Source of the DNA: Bacteroidia bacterium | GTDB lineage: Bacteria; Bacteroidota; Bacteroidia; Chitinophagales; Chitinophagaceae | Length of the DNA: 32,266 bases | Reading direction: 5' to 3' | NCBI GenBank assembly: GCA_030426665.1 | Contig: JAUHYD010000026.1 | Location: 1 to 32,266 of the forward strand | Shown: positions 1-8,121 of the stretch, in pieces | How the letters are laid out: each line of letters begins with the position of its first letter | How positions within the stretch are numbered: position 1 is the stretch's first letter | Program-made: the position numbers and the translations under genes | Notes under the pieces: generated by a model | Databases searched by the model: none | The model's input: only the letters and a program-made list of their open reading frames with translations | What the model was told of the DNA's origin: nothing

Positions 1-709
1 CACCGGCGATATTGCCCAAAGTAAGTGTGTCCCCTACGCAAATGGGGGTGTTTCCTGTAATGGGGCCGGGAGCAGGGTTGACGGTCACGACAGCCGTTGA
101 TATACCACATTCAATGGTGTATGTAACGGTTGCGGTACCTGTTGCAACCCCTGTTACGACTCCTGCGCTGCTGATAGTAGCGATAGAAGATGGCGTGCAT
201 GTCCATGTTCCTCCGGCAATAGGGTTCGCTAAAGCTAGGGTAGTGCCGACACAAAGCGGGGCGTTTCCTGTAATGGTTTCCGGCAGTGGGTTTATGGTTA
301 TTATAGTTGTTGTAGTACCACAATCGTTGTTGTAGTACACTGTTGCTGTACCGGGAGTAATGGCAGTAACCCTGCCTGTAGTATTAATAGTTGCAACAGT
401 AGAAGGCGTACATGCCCATGTTCCGCCACCGGCGATATTGCCCAAAGTAAGTGTATCACCGACGCAAATGGGGGTGTTTCCTGTAATGGGTCCGGGAGCA
501 GGGTTGACGGTCACGACAGCCGTTGTTATACCACATTCAATGGTGTAAGTAACAGTTGCGGTACCTGATGTAACGCCTGTTACGACTCCAGTGCTGCTGA
601 TAGTAGCGATAGAAGATGGCGCGCAAGTCCATGTTCCCCCGGCGACTGCGTTCGCTAACGGTATAGAAGCGCCGACACACAATGGCGTATTTCCGGTAAT
701 TGAATCAGG
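1..709 (-). repeat. Tandem Ig-like domain repeats, 213-bp unit in a 426-bp dimer
   Basis: Three full 213-bp units (about 709-497, 496-284, 283-71) and part of a fourth (70-1) lie inside the left-edge gene. Each encodes one 71-residue Ig-like domain. Alternate units are much more alike than neighbours: aligning base 1 with base 427, I count 14 differences over 210 bases. The array therefore looks like a duplicated two-domain block and continues past the window edge. Confidence 0.9.
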
Positions 710-2935
710 TGCTGATTGTATGTTTATGAAAACGCTGTCGGATAATAAACACACTTTCTGAAGGGAAATGTCGTCAATCACAAAGTCGTTTCCTCCCGGA
801 GCCGTATTGAGGTCTGTCATACAGATATTTGCCGTTGTCGCCGCACCACTATTCCACGAGGTTTGAAAGTAGCTCCATGCGCCTACTGTGGTCATAGTAG
901 TAAAAGTGTCGAGAGGTATTCCATTAATGTTTAGCTGGATGGAGGGAAGCGGTGCGTGCGCCAGCGCCGTCCAAATGGAGAAGATATACTCTGTATTTGC
1001 TTCTACTGATACTGTTTGGCACCAAAAGTCGTCGCCCAATGTAGTAGAACCGTCTACGAGCATCATTTTTCCTGACCCTGTTGTGTGGTCGCCAAATGAC
1101 ATAAAAGATGAAGGGTAGTCGGCCGGATCTGTTAATACGTCGTAATGTCCCGGTGTTGACAGCGAAGTGGGTGTTTCAAGAGCGTATGATGTGCTGAATC
1201 CCAGATTCCCTGAACTGAAGTTTCCATTGAAAATAAGATTTGCCGGGAGTAGCGAGCGTATACTAAGGTAACGATACCCTGAAGCTGTCGCTGTGACGGT
1301 GGGGGAAAGGATAGTCGTATCGGAAATGCCGGTAGATGGCGTCCATTGAGTGGTCAGCACAGAGTCTGTACCGGTCAAAGTGACTGTCAATGTGTCTGTA
1401 TCTCCCGAGCATATCGATAGGGTATCATCTGTCGTGACATCATTTGTGCAGGTAATGTCGTAGCAGTAGGGGTCGTATTTTCCAATGTAGATGTCAGTGC
1501 CACCTCTTGACGAAAGGGGAACAACCGGAGCCCGAGGATGGAAGTCTACAGAAGATCCGCCGAATTGTCCTGTTATAAATATATTTCCTGTGGGGTCGTG
1601 AGTTACGCCGAATCCTATATCATCGGTAGATGCGCTTCCAACTCTAAAGCTACACTGATAATTTGCCGAAAGGTCGTATTTAGCAACAAATACATCATAG
1701 ATGCCCGCGCTTGATAGTGTACTCAGCGCCGGTGATGGGTCGAAGTCAACGGTATTTGAGAATTGCCCTGTACAGAAGATGTTAGCACCCGAGATGTCAA
1801 TGCAGCGAGCAATGTCATTTCCCGGCCCTCCAATCATTGTTCCCCATTGGTAATCGCCACTGCTATTAAATTTCGCTATTATTATATCGAAATTGCCTCC
1901 GCCTCCGGGAGCGGTGAATGTAGAGGTTCCCGGTGAAGAGGGGTCAAAGGTAACAGAGTCGCTATTGGTCCAACCTGAAGCATAAAGATTTCCCGATGCG
2001 TCGAGACTCAAGCTTCCGAATTCATCGTCAGTGCCACCGGTTGCAATAATTTGCTTTACGAAAACGAAATTTCCAGCGTCATCATATTTCGCAATATAGG
2101 GGTCGTAGGTGCCGACCGTAGTGAGTAGTGCAGCTGTTCCCCATGGATTGAAGTTTGATGTGCCCTGAAAAAAGCCGGCTACATAAAGAAACCCACTATT
2201 GTATTGTATCGAGCGAGGGAAGCAATCTACGCCTGCTACGCCAGGTAGTCCGTAATTATGCCCCCAAATAACAGTGCCGGCAGGGCTGTATTTTATCAGG
2301 TATGCGGTTCCCGCAGCAGCGCTGCTAAAAGTGATGCTTCCGGATACGGTCATTGAGGTGCTGAATACGCCACCAACGTAAACATTCCCGGCCGGGTCGG
2401 TAGCGAGGGTATTTACTAAGTCATATACGGTTGGTCCGCCAAGGTCTTTAGCCCATTGGAAGCTACCTGTAGAGGAGTATTTTGCGACGAACCCATCACC
2501 GTAGTACGATAACACTGCTCCTCCTGCATATGGAATGGTTGCGACACCTGCGCCCGGGTCGAAGTCAACTCCTGTCGCATGAAAGTAACCACCGATAATG
2601 ACATTACTTGCGTTGTCGGTGGCAATATAAAGCCCAACATCATCGCCGCTGCCACCGATGCCGAATCCCCACAATAAATCGCCCGTAGGGGTGTAGCAAG
2701 CCAAAAAGATGTCTTCTCTACCATTTGACGTTATGTAGAATGTCCCGGGACCAGGGTCAATGTTCATCGTCCCTCTGAATTTCCCTGTTACATAGAGATT
2801 GCCATTTGGTGCAATCTTACAAGAGATACCTTGATCATTTTGTGTGCTGCCAATATTTTGTACCCAAACGGGATTTTGTGCGTAGGTGAGCACACTGAGA
2901 AAAATAAAAAGACAAGTGGTATATAATTTATTCAT
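1..2935 (-). CDS. Secreted modular protein: SBBP beta-propeller, jelly-roll-like region, Ig-like repeats (3' truncated by window edge)
   Basis: An open frame of about 978 codons starts at ATG 2935 and is still open at base 1. Residues 1-20 form a signal peptide ending TYAQ. Residues about 25-490 carry seven copies of a pattern like 'D..GN.Y..G.F......DP', each followed by a 'K(Y/F)...G...W' strand; this fits SBBP repeats and one seven-bladed propeller. Residues about 495-565 look Ig/PKD-like. Residues about 566-735, from NLIFNGNF to DDISLQKVC, resemble a carbohydrate-binding jelly roll. From residue about 743 run 71-residue Ig-like repeats (ITGNTPLCVG..., GGTWTC.PSSIATIS..GVVTGV..GTATVTY). 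Such Bacteroidota proteins usually end in a type IX secretion sorting domain, which would lie beyond the left edge. It is probably cell-surface or secreted, with adhesion a plausible but unproven role. It is transcribed away from the lipoprotein gene at 3287. Confidence 0.9.
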   Translation of the reverse strand, partial: MNKLYTTCLFIFLSVLTYAQNPVWVQNIGSTQNDQGISCKIAPNGNLYVTGKFRGTMNIDPGPGTFYITSNGREDIFLACYTPTGDLLWGFGIGGSGDDVGLYIATDNASNVIIGGYFHATGVDFDPGAGVATIPYAGGAVLSYYGDGFVAKYSSTGSFQWAKDLGGPTVYDLVNTLATDPAGNVYVGGVFSTSMTVSGSITFSSAAAGTAYLIKYSPAGTVIWGHNYGLPGVAGVDCFPRSIQYNSGFLYVAGFFQGTSNFNPWGTAALLTTVGTYDPYIAKYDDAGNFVFVKQIIATGGTDDEFGSLSLDASGNLYASGWTNSDSVTFDPSSPGTSTFTAPGGGGNFDIIIAKFNSSGDYQWGTMIGGPGNDIARCIDISGANIFCTGQFSNTVDFDPSPALSTLSSAGIYDVFVAKYDLSANYQCSFRVGSASTDDIGFGVTHDPTGNIFITGQFGGSSVDFHPRAPVVPLSSRGGTDIYIGKYDPYCYDITCTNDVTTDDTLSICSGDTDTLTVTLTGTDSVLTTQWTPSTGISDTTILSPTVTATASGYRYLSIRSLLPANLIFNGNFSSGNLGFSTSYALETPTSLSTPGHYDVLTDPADYPSSFMSFGDHTTGSGKMMLVDGSTTLGDDFWCQTVSVEANTEYIFSIWTALAHAPLPSIQLNINGIPLDTFTTMTTVGAWSYFQTSWNSGAATTANICMTDLNTAPGGNDFVIDDISLQKVCLLSDSVFINIQSAPDSITGNTPLCVGASIPLANAVAGGTWTCAPSSIATISSTGVVTGVTSGTATVTYTIECGITTAVVTVNPAPGPITGNTPICVGDTLTLGNIAGGGTWACTPSTVATINTTGRVTAITPGTATVYYNNDCGTTTTIITINPLPETITGNAPLCVGTTLALANPIAGGTWTCTPSSIATISSAGVVTGVATGTATVTYTIECGISTAVVTVNPAPGPITGNTPICVGDTLTLGNIAG

Positions 2936-3286
2936 AAGGTCGGTTTTCGCTTGCCGAAGGTATTTAAGAGGGTACACCAGAGGTTGTTTTGTAGTATTGA
3001 TTCTAAAAAAGCCAACGTCTATTGCAAAGAAACAATTTTTTTTTTTAAGACTCTCGTTGAGGCATTTATGAAAAAAGCTATAAACTCCCATCACCGTTTT
3101 TTTGTTTTTCTGAGGTGCTTACGATAGTAAAGACTTATCGTAGTATGCTAAATTAATAAAATTGAAATTTGTCCGAAAGTATTTTAACTATTCTTTTTGT
3201 TATGCACCTTTTTGCGTGAGTTCTGTTATGAAGTAATCTGCTATCTTTGTTTGCTTTTAAGCATTAGAAAATAATTATATCAATAG
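2936..3286. other. Divergent intergenic region, 351 bp
   Basis: The region separates the left-edge secreted protein (minus) from the lipoprotein gene at 3287 (plus). It is AT-rich, has an 11-T run at 3036-3046 and contains no convincing ORF or RNA gene. A minus-strand TACCTTCG at 2955-2962 is one base off the Bacteroidota -7 consensus and lies about 20 bases before the left gene. The plus-strand box is listed separately. Confidence 0.6.
3242..3249 (+). promoter_or_regulatory. Bacteroidota -7 box before lipoprotein gene
   Basis: TATCTTTG matches TAnnTTTG and lies 37 bases before the ATG at 3287. A TTTTTG at 3209-3214 is somewhat too far upstream (27-base spacer) to be an ideal -33 element, so only the -7 box is well supported. 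Confidence 0.5.
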
Positions 3287-4372
3287 ATGAAGAAACTTTT
3301 CCTACCCCTTTTTGCGATGTCGCTGCTGTTTGTTGCGAGTTGTTCTGAGGAATTTGACGTTGCCGCTCCCTATAGAGATATCACAGTTGTATACGGATTT
3401 TTGGATATGGGTGACACTGCTCATTATATCCGAATTCAGAAAGCCTTCTTGGATCAGAACCAAAGTGCAATTACCATGGCAAAAGAGTCGGATTCGAGCT
3501 TTTACTCAAATATTAGTGTGAGAGTGGAGCGGCACCGTATTTCAGGGAACAATGCGTACGTAGATTCTATTCACCTGGAAAGGGTTGACCTGAACGACGA
3601 AGGTTATCCAAAGGAGCCGGGTGCATTTTTCAACTCACCGAATTACGCATACAAGTTTACCAATGCATTGGACCCTCAGTTTTTTTACCGTTTGAAAATT
3701 ACGAATCTTACGACGGGTAAAGTGGATTCTGCTGATGCGCCTGTAATAGACAATTCTCTTTCTGCCTTTAATGTTCGCCCAATCGATGATACTTCGGTAA
3801 ATCTATATGGAATGCGTTTTTATTCTACGTTACCAAACCGATATTATTCTATAGATATGCAGTTTAATCCACCGGCAAATTATTCCGTTAATGGTTACAC
3901 CAGCCCTGCATCAATAGCGCAGGCGGTAATCCGTTTTAACTGGAACGATTCGAATATTGTGGAGAAGACTTCTGTGCCAAGGAGCTTTGATTTTAATGCA
4001 GGATACCTAGGGTTTAGTTCATCTAACTTTGAGTATAAAATAGACAACCTAGCTTTGTACAGCGCCATTAGAGACGGTATGGGCGCAGCGCCTGATAATG
4101 TGATACGTTTGATGAACCGCTGCCAGATGTTTGTATATCTGAGTACTCCGGAATTTGCGAATTATCGTCAGGCGTTGTTGGTGCAGGGTAATGGAATTAC
4201 AGGAAATGAAATAGCGCCGATATACACAAATGTGAAGGGAGAAAATACGTTGGGGCTGTTTACTGCACGGGCTGCTCATTCCGGGTACATAACCATCGAT
4301 AATCAAACAATGGATTCTCTGATGTCAAGTTCGTTACTTGCCAGTTCAAAGATTAAGGGTACTGTGTATTAG
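3287..4372 (+). CDS. Lipoprotein of unknown function
   Basis: This 361-residue protein begins with a lipoprotein signal peptide: a hydrophobic stretch followed by a Cys at residue 19 in FVASCSEEFD, so it is probably an outer-membrane or periplasmic lipoprotein. The early sequence APYRDITVVYGFLDMGDTAH, followed by IRIQKAFLDQNQ, resembles from memory a family of Bacteroidota lipoproteins annotated only as hypothetical, distantly like DUF4249 proteins in size and beta-rich character. No catalytic motif is visible. A -7 box lies 37 bases upstream, and the next gene on the same strand begins 42 bases after the stop, so co-transcription with the esterase is possible. Confidence 0.85.
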   Translation: MKKLFLPLFAMSLLFVASCSEEFDVAAPYRDITVVYGFLDMGDTAHYIRIQKAFLDQNQSAITMAKESDSSFYSNISVRVERHRISGNNAYVDSIHLERVDLNDEGYPKEPGAFFNSPNYAYKFTNALDPQFFYRLKITNLTTGKVDSADAPVIDNSLSAFNVRPIDDTSVNLYGMRFYSTLPNRYYSIDMQFNPPANYSVNGYTSPASIAQAVIRFNWNDSNIVEKTSVPRSFDFNAGYLGFSSSNFEYKIDNLALYSAIRDGMGAAPDNVIRLMNRCQMFVYLSTPEFANYRQALLVQGNGITGNEIAPIYTNVKGENTLGLFTARAAHSGYITIDNQTMDSLMSSSLLASSKIKGTVY

Positions 4373-4414
4373 TGCTGTTTTTCTATTCTTCATGAGTTAT
4401 TGCCTTCGGTTATT

Positions 4415-5131
4415 ATGATCAGGTATTTGTATAGTGTCTTGTTTAGTTTTCTGCTGGTGTCTGCTGTTTCAGCGCAAACCGGCGTGGGTGCACAGGGCCT
4501 TACATTTAAATACATGGTTCATACGCCTGAAACAAAGTATGTGCGTGCTCCGCTGGTAGTTTTGCTACACGGGTATGGAAGTAATGAGCGTGATTTGTTC
4601 GAACTGCGTGGTTTTTTTCCTAAAGATTTCATTGTTGTTGCTCCGCGGGCTCCTTATCCGGTGAGCAGTGATGGTTTTCAGTGGTTCGAAAAAGAACTGG
4701 TTGATGGAAAATATAGTGGAAAGAAGGAGCAATTGGAAAAGAGCAGAGCACGGATATTGAAATTCATTTCGGAGGTTGTGGATAGACATGGTGCTGATCC
4801 GCAAAAAGTCTATGTAATCGGGTTCAGTCAGGGTGCTATTATGAGTTATGAGGTGGGATTGGCAAATCCTGATAAGGTGGTTGGCATCGGTGTATTGAGC
4901 GGTGTATTACCCGAATCGTTGAAGCCGTCGATAAAGCGCTCTCAGGCGCTTAGTAAACTTAAGATATTTGTAGCGCACGGCACAGCTGATAATATTTTGC
5001 CTTACGCAAATGGCAAGGATGCGGTTGACTATTTGTCAGCGCAAGGTTTGAAGCCAGAATTTCATTCCTATAAGGGGATGAAGCACAGTATATCGCCAAG
5101 TGTTATGAGTGATTTGATTAACTGGCTATAA
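4415..5131 (+). CDS. Exported alpha/beta-hydrolase, phospholipase/carboxylesterase type
   Basis: The 238-residue protein starts best at ATG 4415, which gives a clean signal peptide ending VSAQ at residue 21; an upstream TTG at 4400 would only add five residues. The fold is that of small carboxylesterases (PF02230 type): LVVLLHGYGSNERDLF around residues 47-62 forms the oxyanion-hole region, S138 in GFSQG is the likely nucleophile, D192 in HGTADNILP the acid and H224 in GMKHS the base. Export suggests an esterase or lysophospholipase acting in the periplasm or at the surface; the substrate cannot be read from sequence. It follows the lipoprotein gene closely and precedes the small membrane protein by a short gap. 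Confidence 0.88.
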   Translation: MIRYLYSVLFSFLLVSAVSAQTGVGAQGLTFKYMVHTPETKYVRAPLVVLLHGYGSNERDLFELRGFFPKDFIVVAPRAPYPVSSDGFQWFEKELVDGKYSGKKEQLEKSRARILKFISEVVDRHGADPQKVYVIGFSQGAIMSYEVGLANPDKVVGIGVLSGVLPESLKPSIKRSQALSKLKIFVAHGTADNILPYANGKDAVDYLSAQGLKPEFHSYKGMKHSISPSVMSDLINWL

Positions 5132-5188
5132 GTGTCATAGTTGACTTTTTGTTTATTTAGTTATCTTGCTCTTACGAAATACACTTTA

Positions 5189-5701
5189 TTGAAAAACGTT
5201 GGCTTACTTTTTTTGGGTATATTATTGTTTCTGCAAGCCGGCGGATTGTTGCTGTATTTCGATTTGCAGCGGATACATGCATTTACGAGCATGCATCAGC
5301 ATGTAGGGGAACCTGACGATAAGACCACTATCCTTAGGTTGTCTGCGAGGGAGTACGCAGCGGCGAAAGAAGGGGGTGACGAATTGCGCATTGATGGGGA
5401 AATGTATGATGTCAAAAGCATTGCCAACGATGGTGAATTTGTTGTTTTGTCAGTTATTCATGATGAAGAGGAAGGCCATTATCTAAAAAAGATTGAGCAA
5501 ACACTGAAATTGGGGACAGGTGGCGATAAGGATGCTCCTGTAACGATGATAAAGTTGCTGACATTTGAATATTTACTTCCTTCCCGATGCTTGTTCCGGT
5601 ACTCTTTATCTGAAGAATGCACTGATTTTCCATCCTTCGAACAGTCGCTTTTGTCCGAGATAGGCGGGGTTTTCGCTCCTCCCCCTGACATGGTTTTATG
5701 A
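5189..5701 (+). CDS. Small membrane-anchored protein upstream of TonB-dependent receptor
   Basis: About 170 residues. No ATG is available; I chose TTG 5189, giving KNVGLLFLGILLFLQAGGLL as an immediate N-terminal membrane helix. The frame is also open from a TTG at 5141, so the start is uncertain. After the helix comes a mixed alpha/beta region with the motif RIDGEMYDVKS (about residues 69-79) and an acidic HDEEEGHYLKK stretch, and the protein ends in APPPDMVL. From memory, Bacteroidota genomes often carry a similar anchored protein with a G-x-MYDV motif directly before TonB-dependent receptors linked to metal or heme uptake. A role in receptor assembly or metal handling is inference only. Confidence 0.75.
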   Translation: MKNVGLLFLGILLFLQAGGLLLYFDLQRIHAFTSMHQHVGEPDDKTTILRLSAREYAAAKEGGDELRIDGEMYDVKSIANDGEFVVLSVIHDEEEGHYLKKIEQTLKLGTGGDKDAPVTMIKLLTFEYLLPSRCLFRYSLSEECTDFPSFEQSLLSEIGGVFAPPPDMVL

Positions 5702-5715
5702 CGTATTGTGGTACT

Positions 5716-5743
5716 AACTGTGTGCGGTCACTCGCACGCAGTT
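5716..5743 (+). terminator. Hairpin between small membrane protein and receptor gene
   Basis: Arms AACTGTGTGCG (5716-5726) and CGCACGCAGTT (5733-5743) pair over 11 bp, with one G-U wobble that is only allowed in the plus-strand RNA, around a six-base loop. It is followed by an AT-rich but not pure-T tract. It could terminate the upstream transcript or attenuate read-through into the receptor. Confidence 0.6.
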
Positions 5744-5775
5744 ATATTATTTAATTATTCATAAAATCAATTAAA

Positions 5776-8004
5776 ATGAAGAGCATTTTATGTGCAATAA
5801 TTGTACTGTCCTATATTTATGTTATCCCCTGTACAGCGCAAATTGGTGCGTCTGATAGTCTTGAGAAAAAGGTCTCGATGGATGAAGTTGTTATTTCAGC
5901 TAACAAGACATCAGAATCAAAAAAAGTGGTAGCCCAGCAAGTAACTATTCTTAACCAAAAGCAGATAGAAAAAGCGAACGCGCAGACTACTGCAGATTTG
6001 TTATTGAATACCGCAGGAGTATTTGTTCAAAAAAGTCAGATGGGCGGTGGAAGCCCGGTATTGAGGGGCTTTGAAGCCAATAAGGTACTGATAATGATAG
6101 ACGGGGTACGAATGAACAACCTCATTTATCGTGGAGGGCATTTGCAAAATGTAATTACGGTAGACCCTGATATGCTTGACAGGTTAGAGGTGTTGTACGG
6201 TCCATCGTCTACTATTTATGGAAGCGACGCATTGGGAGGAGTGATGAATTTTTATACGAAGAAGCCCTTGTTTGCTTATGGGGGCGATAAGTTGAGGACA
6301 GCTGTAAACGCATATACCAGATTTGGCAGTGTCAATAACGAAATGACGGGGCATGCTGATGTTAATCTCGGAGGGAAGCGTTTTGCTTCGTTGACTTCAC
6401 TTACATACTCTTCGTTTGGAGACTTAAGAGGTGGTGCTTCTCAAAACCCGTTTTATGACAGCACATACGGAGAACGTCCTTTTTATGCAGCCCGTGTAAA
6501 TGGAGTAGACACCCTGTTGGCTAACGACGACAAGTATGTACAGAAATTCAGTGGGTACAAGCAGTATAATGTGATGCAGAAATTTGCGTTCAAGCAAAAC
6601 GAGCATGTCACTCACGGTCTTAATCTGCAATATTCAACATCTTCTGATATACCACGGTACGATCGACTTACGGATCCAGGTTCAGGAGGAGGATTGAAAT
6701 CCGCCGAATGGTATTATGGTCCGCAAGAGCGTGCAATGGCAGCGTATAACTTGTCTAGTGTGGAAAAAGAGTCCTTCTTTCAAAAGAAGCAGGTAGGAGT
6801 GAATTATCAGCGAATAATAGAAAGCAGGCATACGCGCAGGTTTGGCAAGGATGAAATTGACCATAGAACAGAAAAAGTAGGGGTTCTGGGTATAGATGTG
6901 GACTATATCCATGAATCGGATAAGCACAGGGTGAGGATAGGGTTAGAGCAACAAATGAATACCCTGAAGTCAGTCGCGGAAACGGAGCATATTATATCCG
7001 GTGCTACTACACCCACCGATACCAGATATCCGGACGGAAAAAACCGAATGAATACGACAGCGGCGTATGGCTCTCACACATGGCATATCAACGAAAAGTT
7101 TACGTTGGTCGACGGGCTGCGAATGGGGACGATCAGTTTGCTTGCAAACTTTGAGGATACATCAATTCTTCATTTGCCGTTTAAGGAAGTGAAGCAGGAT
7201 CATTTTGTGTATTCGGGAAATGTTGGATTGATACACATGCCTTCTGATAAGTGGAAATTAAGTCTGATGGTATCTACCGGTTTTCGTGCACCAAATATCG
7301 ATGACCTGGCGAAGGTGTTTGAGTCGGTACCGGGAACAATAATAGTTCCTAATAGTGACCTGAAGCCCGAGAAGACGATAAATACAGAGTTGGGTATATC
7401 TAAACTGTTTGGAGATAACACGGTGTGGGACAACTCCTTCTATTATACACGATTGATTGATGCGATAGTAACCGCACCGTCGCAGTTTGTAAGTGGGGAG
7501 GACTCATTGATATACAATGGCGTAATGAGTAGGGTATGGGCCAGTCAGAATCTGGGTAGAGCATATATTTACGGTTTTTCGTCGAATGTAAAATCGCAGG
7601 TGACAGATTATTTGCTTCTTTCGGGCGGCGTAACTTATACCTATGGTCGTGTGGTTACAGATAGTGCAGATGCGCCATTGGACCATATTTCGCCACTTTT
7701 GGTGAGGGTGCAAGCCACTTATAGTAAGGGGAAGCTCGGTGCTGACTTTTTTGTAAACTACCATGGTGAGAAGAAGCTGGAAGACTACTACCTGACGGGG
7801 GAAGACAATATTCAGTATGCGACACCTGTTGGCATGCCTGCATGGATGACTGCGAACTTGCGTGTGTCTTATAAAGTCCACAAATACATAACATTGCAGG
7901 CAGGCATTGATAATATATTGGATACCCAGTATCGTGTTTTCTCAAGTGGCATTAATGCTCCGGGCCGAAACCTTTTTGGCGTAGTCCGCTTCAAGTTAAA
8001 ATAG
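5776..8004 (+). CDS. TonB-dependent outer-membrane receptor, heme/hemoglobin type
   Basis: This 742-residue protein has a signal peptide (cleavage near TAQ, residue 22), a TonB box (MDEVVIS, residues 35-41), a plug domain at about 45-165 with LRGFEANKVLIMIDGVRMNN and RLEVLYGPSSTIYGSDALGG, then a beta-barrel ending FGVVRFKLK. The plug wording and the FRAPN motif near residue 503, followed by NSDLKPE, are typical of hemoglobin/heme receptors. I see no His between the FRAP and NSDL motifs, where heme receptors often have one, so another iron or metal ligand is possible. There is no carboxypeptidase-like N-terminal domain and no SusD partner, which argues against glycan uptake. It is preceded by the small anchored protein and a hairpin. 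Confidence 0.92.
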   Translation: MKSILCAIIVLSYIYVIPCTAQIGASDSLEKKVSMDEVVISANKTSESKKVVAQQVTILNQKQIEKANAQTTADLLLNTAGVFVQKSQMGGGSPVLRGFEANKVLIMIDGVRMNNLIYRGGHLQNVITVDPDMLDRLEVLYGPSSTIYGSDALGGVMNFYTKKPLFAYGGDKLRTAVNAYTRFGSVNNEMTGHADVNLGGKRFASLTSLTYSSFGDLRGGASQNPFYDSTYGERPFYAARVNGVDTLLANDDKYVQKFSGYKQYNVMQKFAFKQNEHVTHGLNLQYSTSSDIPRYDRLTDPGSGGGLKSAEWYYGPQERAMAAYNLSSVEKESFFQKKQVGVNYQRIIESRHTRRFGKDEIDHRTEKVGVLGIDVDYIHESDKHRVRIGLEQQMNTLKSVAETEHIISGATTPTDTRYPDGKNRMNTTAAYGSHTWHINEKFTLVDGLRMGTISLLANFEDTSILHLPFKEVKQDHFVYSGNVGLIHMPSDKWKLSLMVSTGFRAPNIDDLAKVFESVPGTIIVPNSDLKPEKTINTELGISKLFGDNTVWDNSFYYTRLIDAIVTAPSQFVSGEDSLIYNGVMSRVWASQNLGRAYIYGFSSNVKSQVTDYLLLSGGVTYTYGRVVTDSADAPLDHISPLLVRVQATYSKGKLGADFFVNYHGEKKLEDYYLTGEDNIQYATPVGMPAWMTANLRVSYKVHKYITLQAGIDNILDTQYRVFSSGINAPGRNLFGVVRFKLK

Positions 8005-8042
8005 TTTTGATTGGGAATGATGTTCAGGGGCGCATTGGTTAT

Positions 8043-8064
8043 CGTAAAGTGTTTTTTACGTTTT
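8043..8064 (+). terminator. Weak hairpin with T-run after receptor gene
   Basis: CGTAAA (8043-8048) and TTTACG (8055-8060) form a six-bp stem with a six-base loop followed by TTTT. The stem is short and may not terminate efficiently. Confidence 0.3.
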
Positions 8065-8094
8065 GAAAATTCGCTTGGTTAATGGCTAACTTTA
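8061..8094 (+). promoter_or_regulatory. Candidate promoter for the Asp-box propeller gene
   Basis: TTTTG at 8061-8065, a 21-base spacer and TAACTTTA at 8087-8094 approximate the Bacteroidota -33/-7 pattern; the last base of the -7 box is off consensus. The ATG at 8122 lies 27 bases downstream. Confidence 0.4.
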
Positions 8095-8121
8095 CTTGTT
8101 AGTCAGTTTAAGGTATTGGGT

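Noticed and set aside
12..548. Open frames on the plus strand over the left edge
   Set aside because: They are antisense to the continuous minus-strand frame whose Ig-like repeats explain the repeated sequence.
1..709. Regularly spaced repeats that might suggest a CRISPR array
   Set aside because: The whole 213-bp unit is repeated and codes for a protein domain; there are no short repeats with unique spacers and no cas genes.
2416..2724. 102-codon minus-strand frame
   Set aside because: It lies in another frame inside the large secreted-protein gene and has no domain-like sequence.
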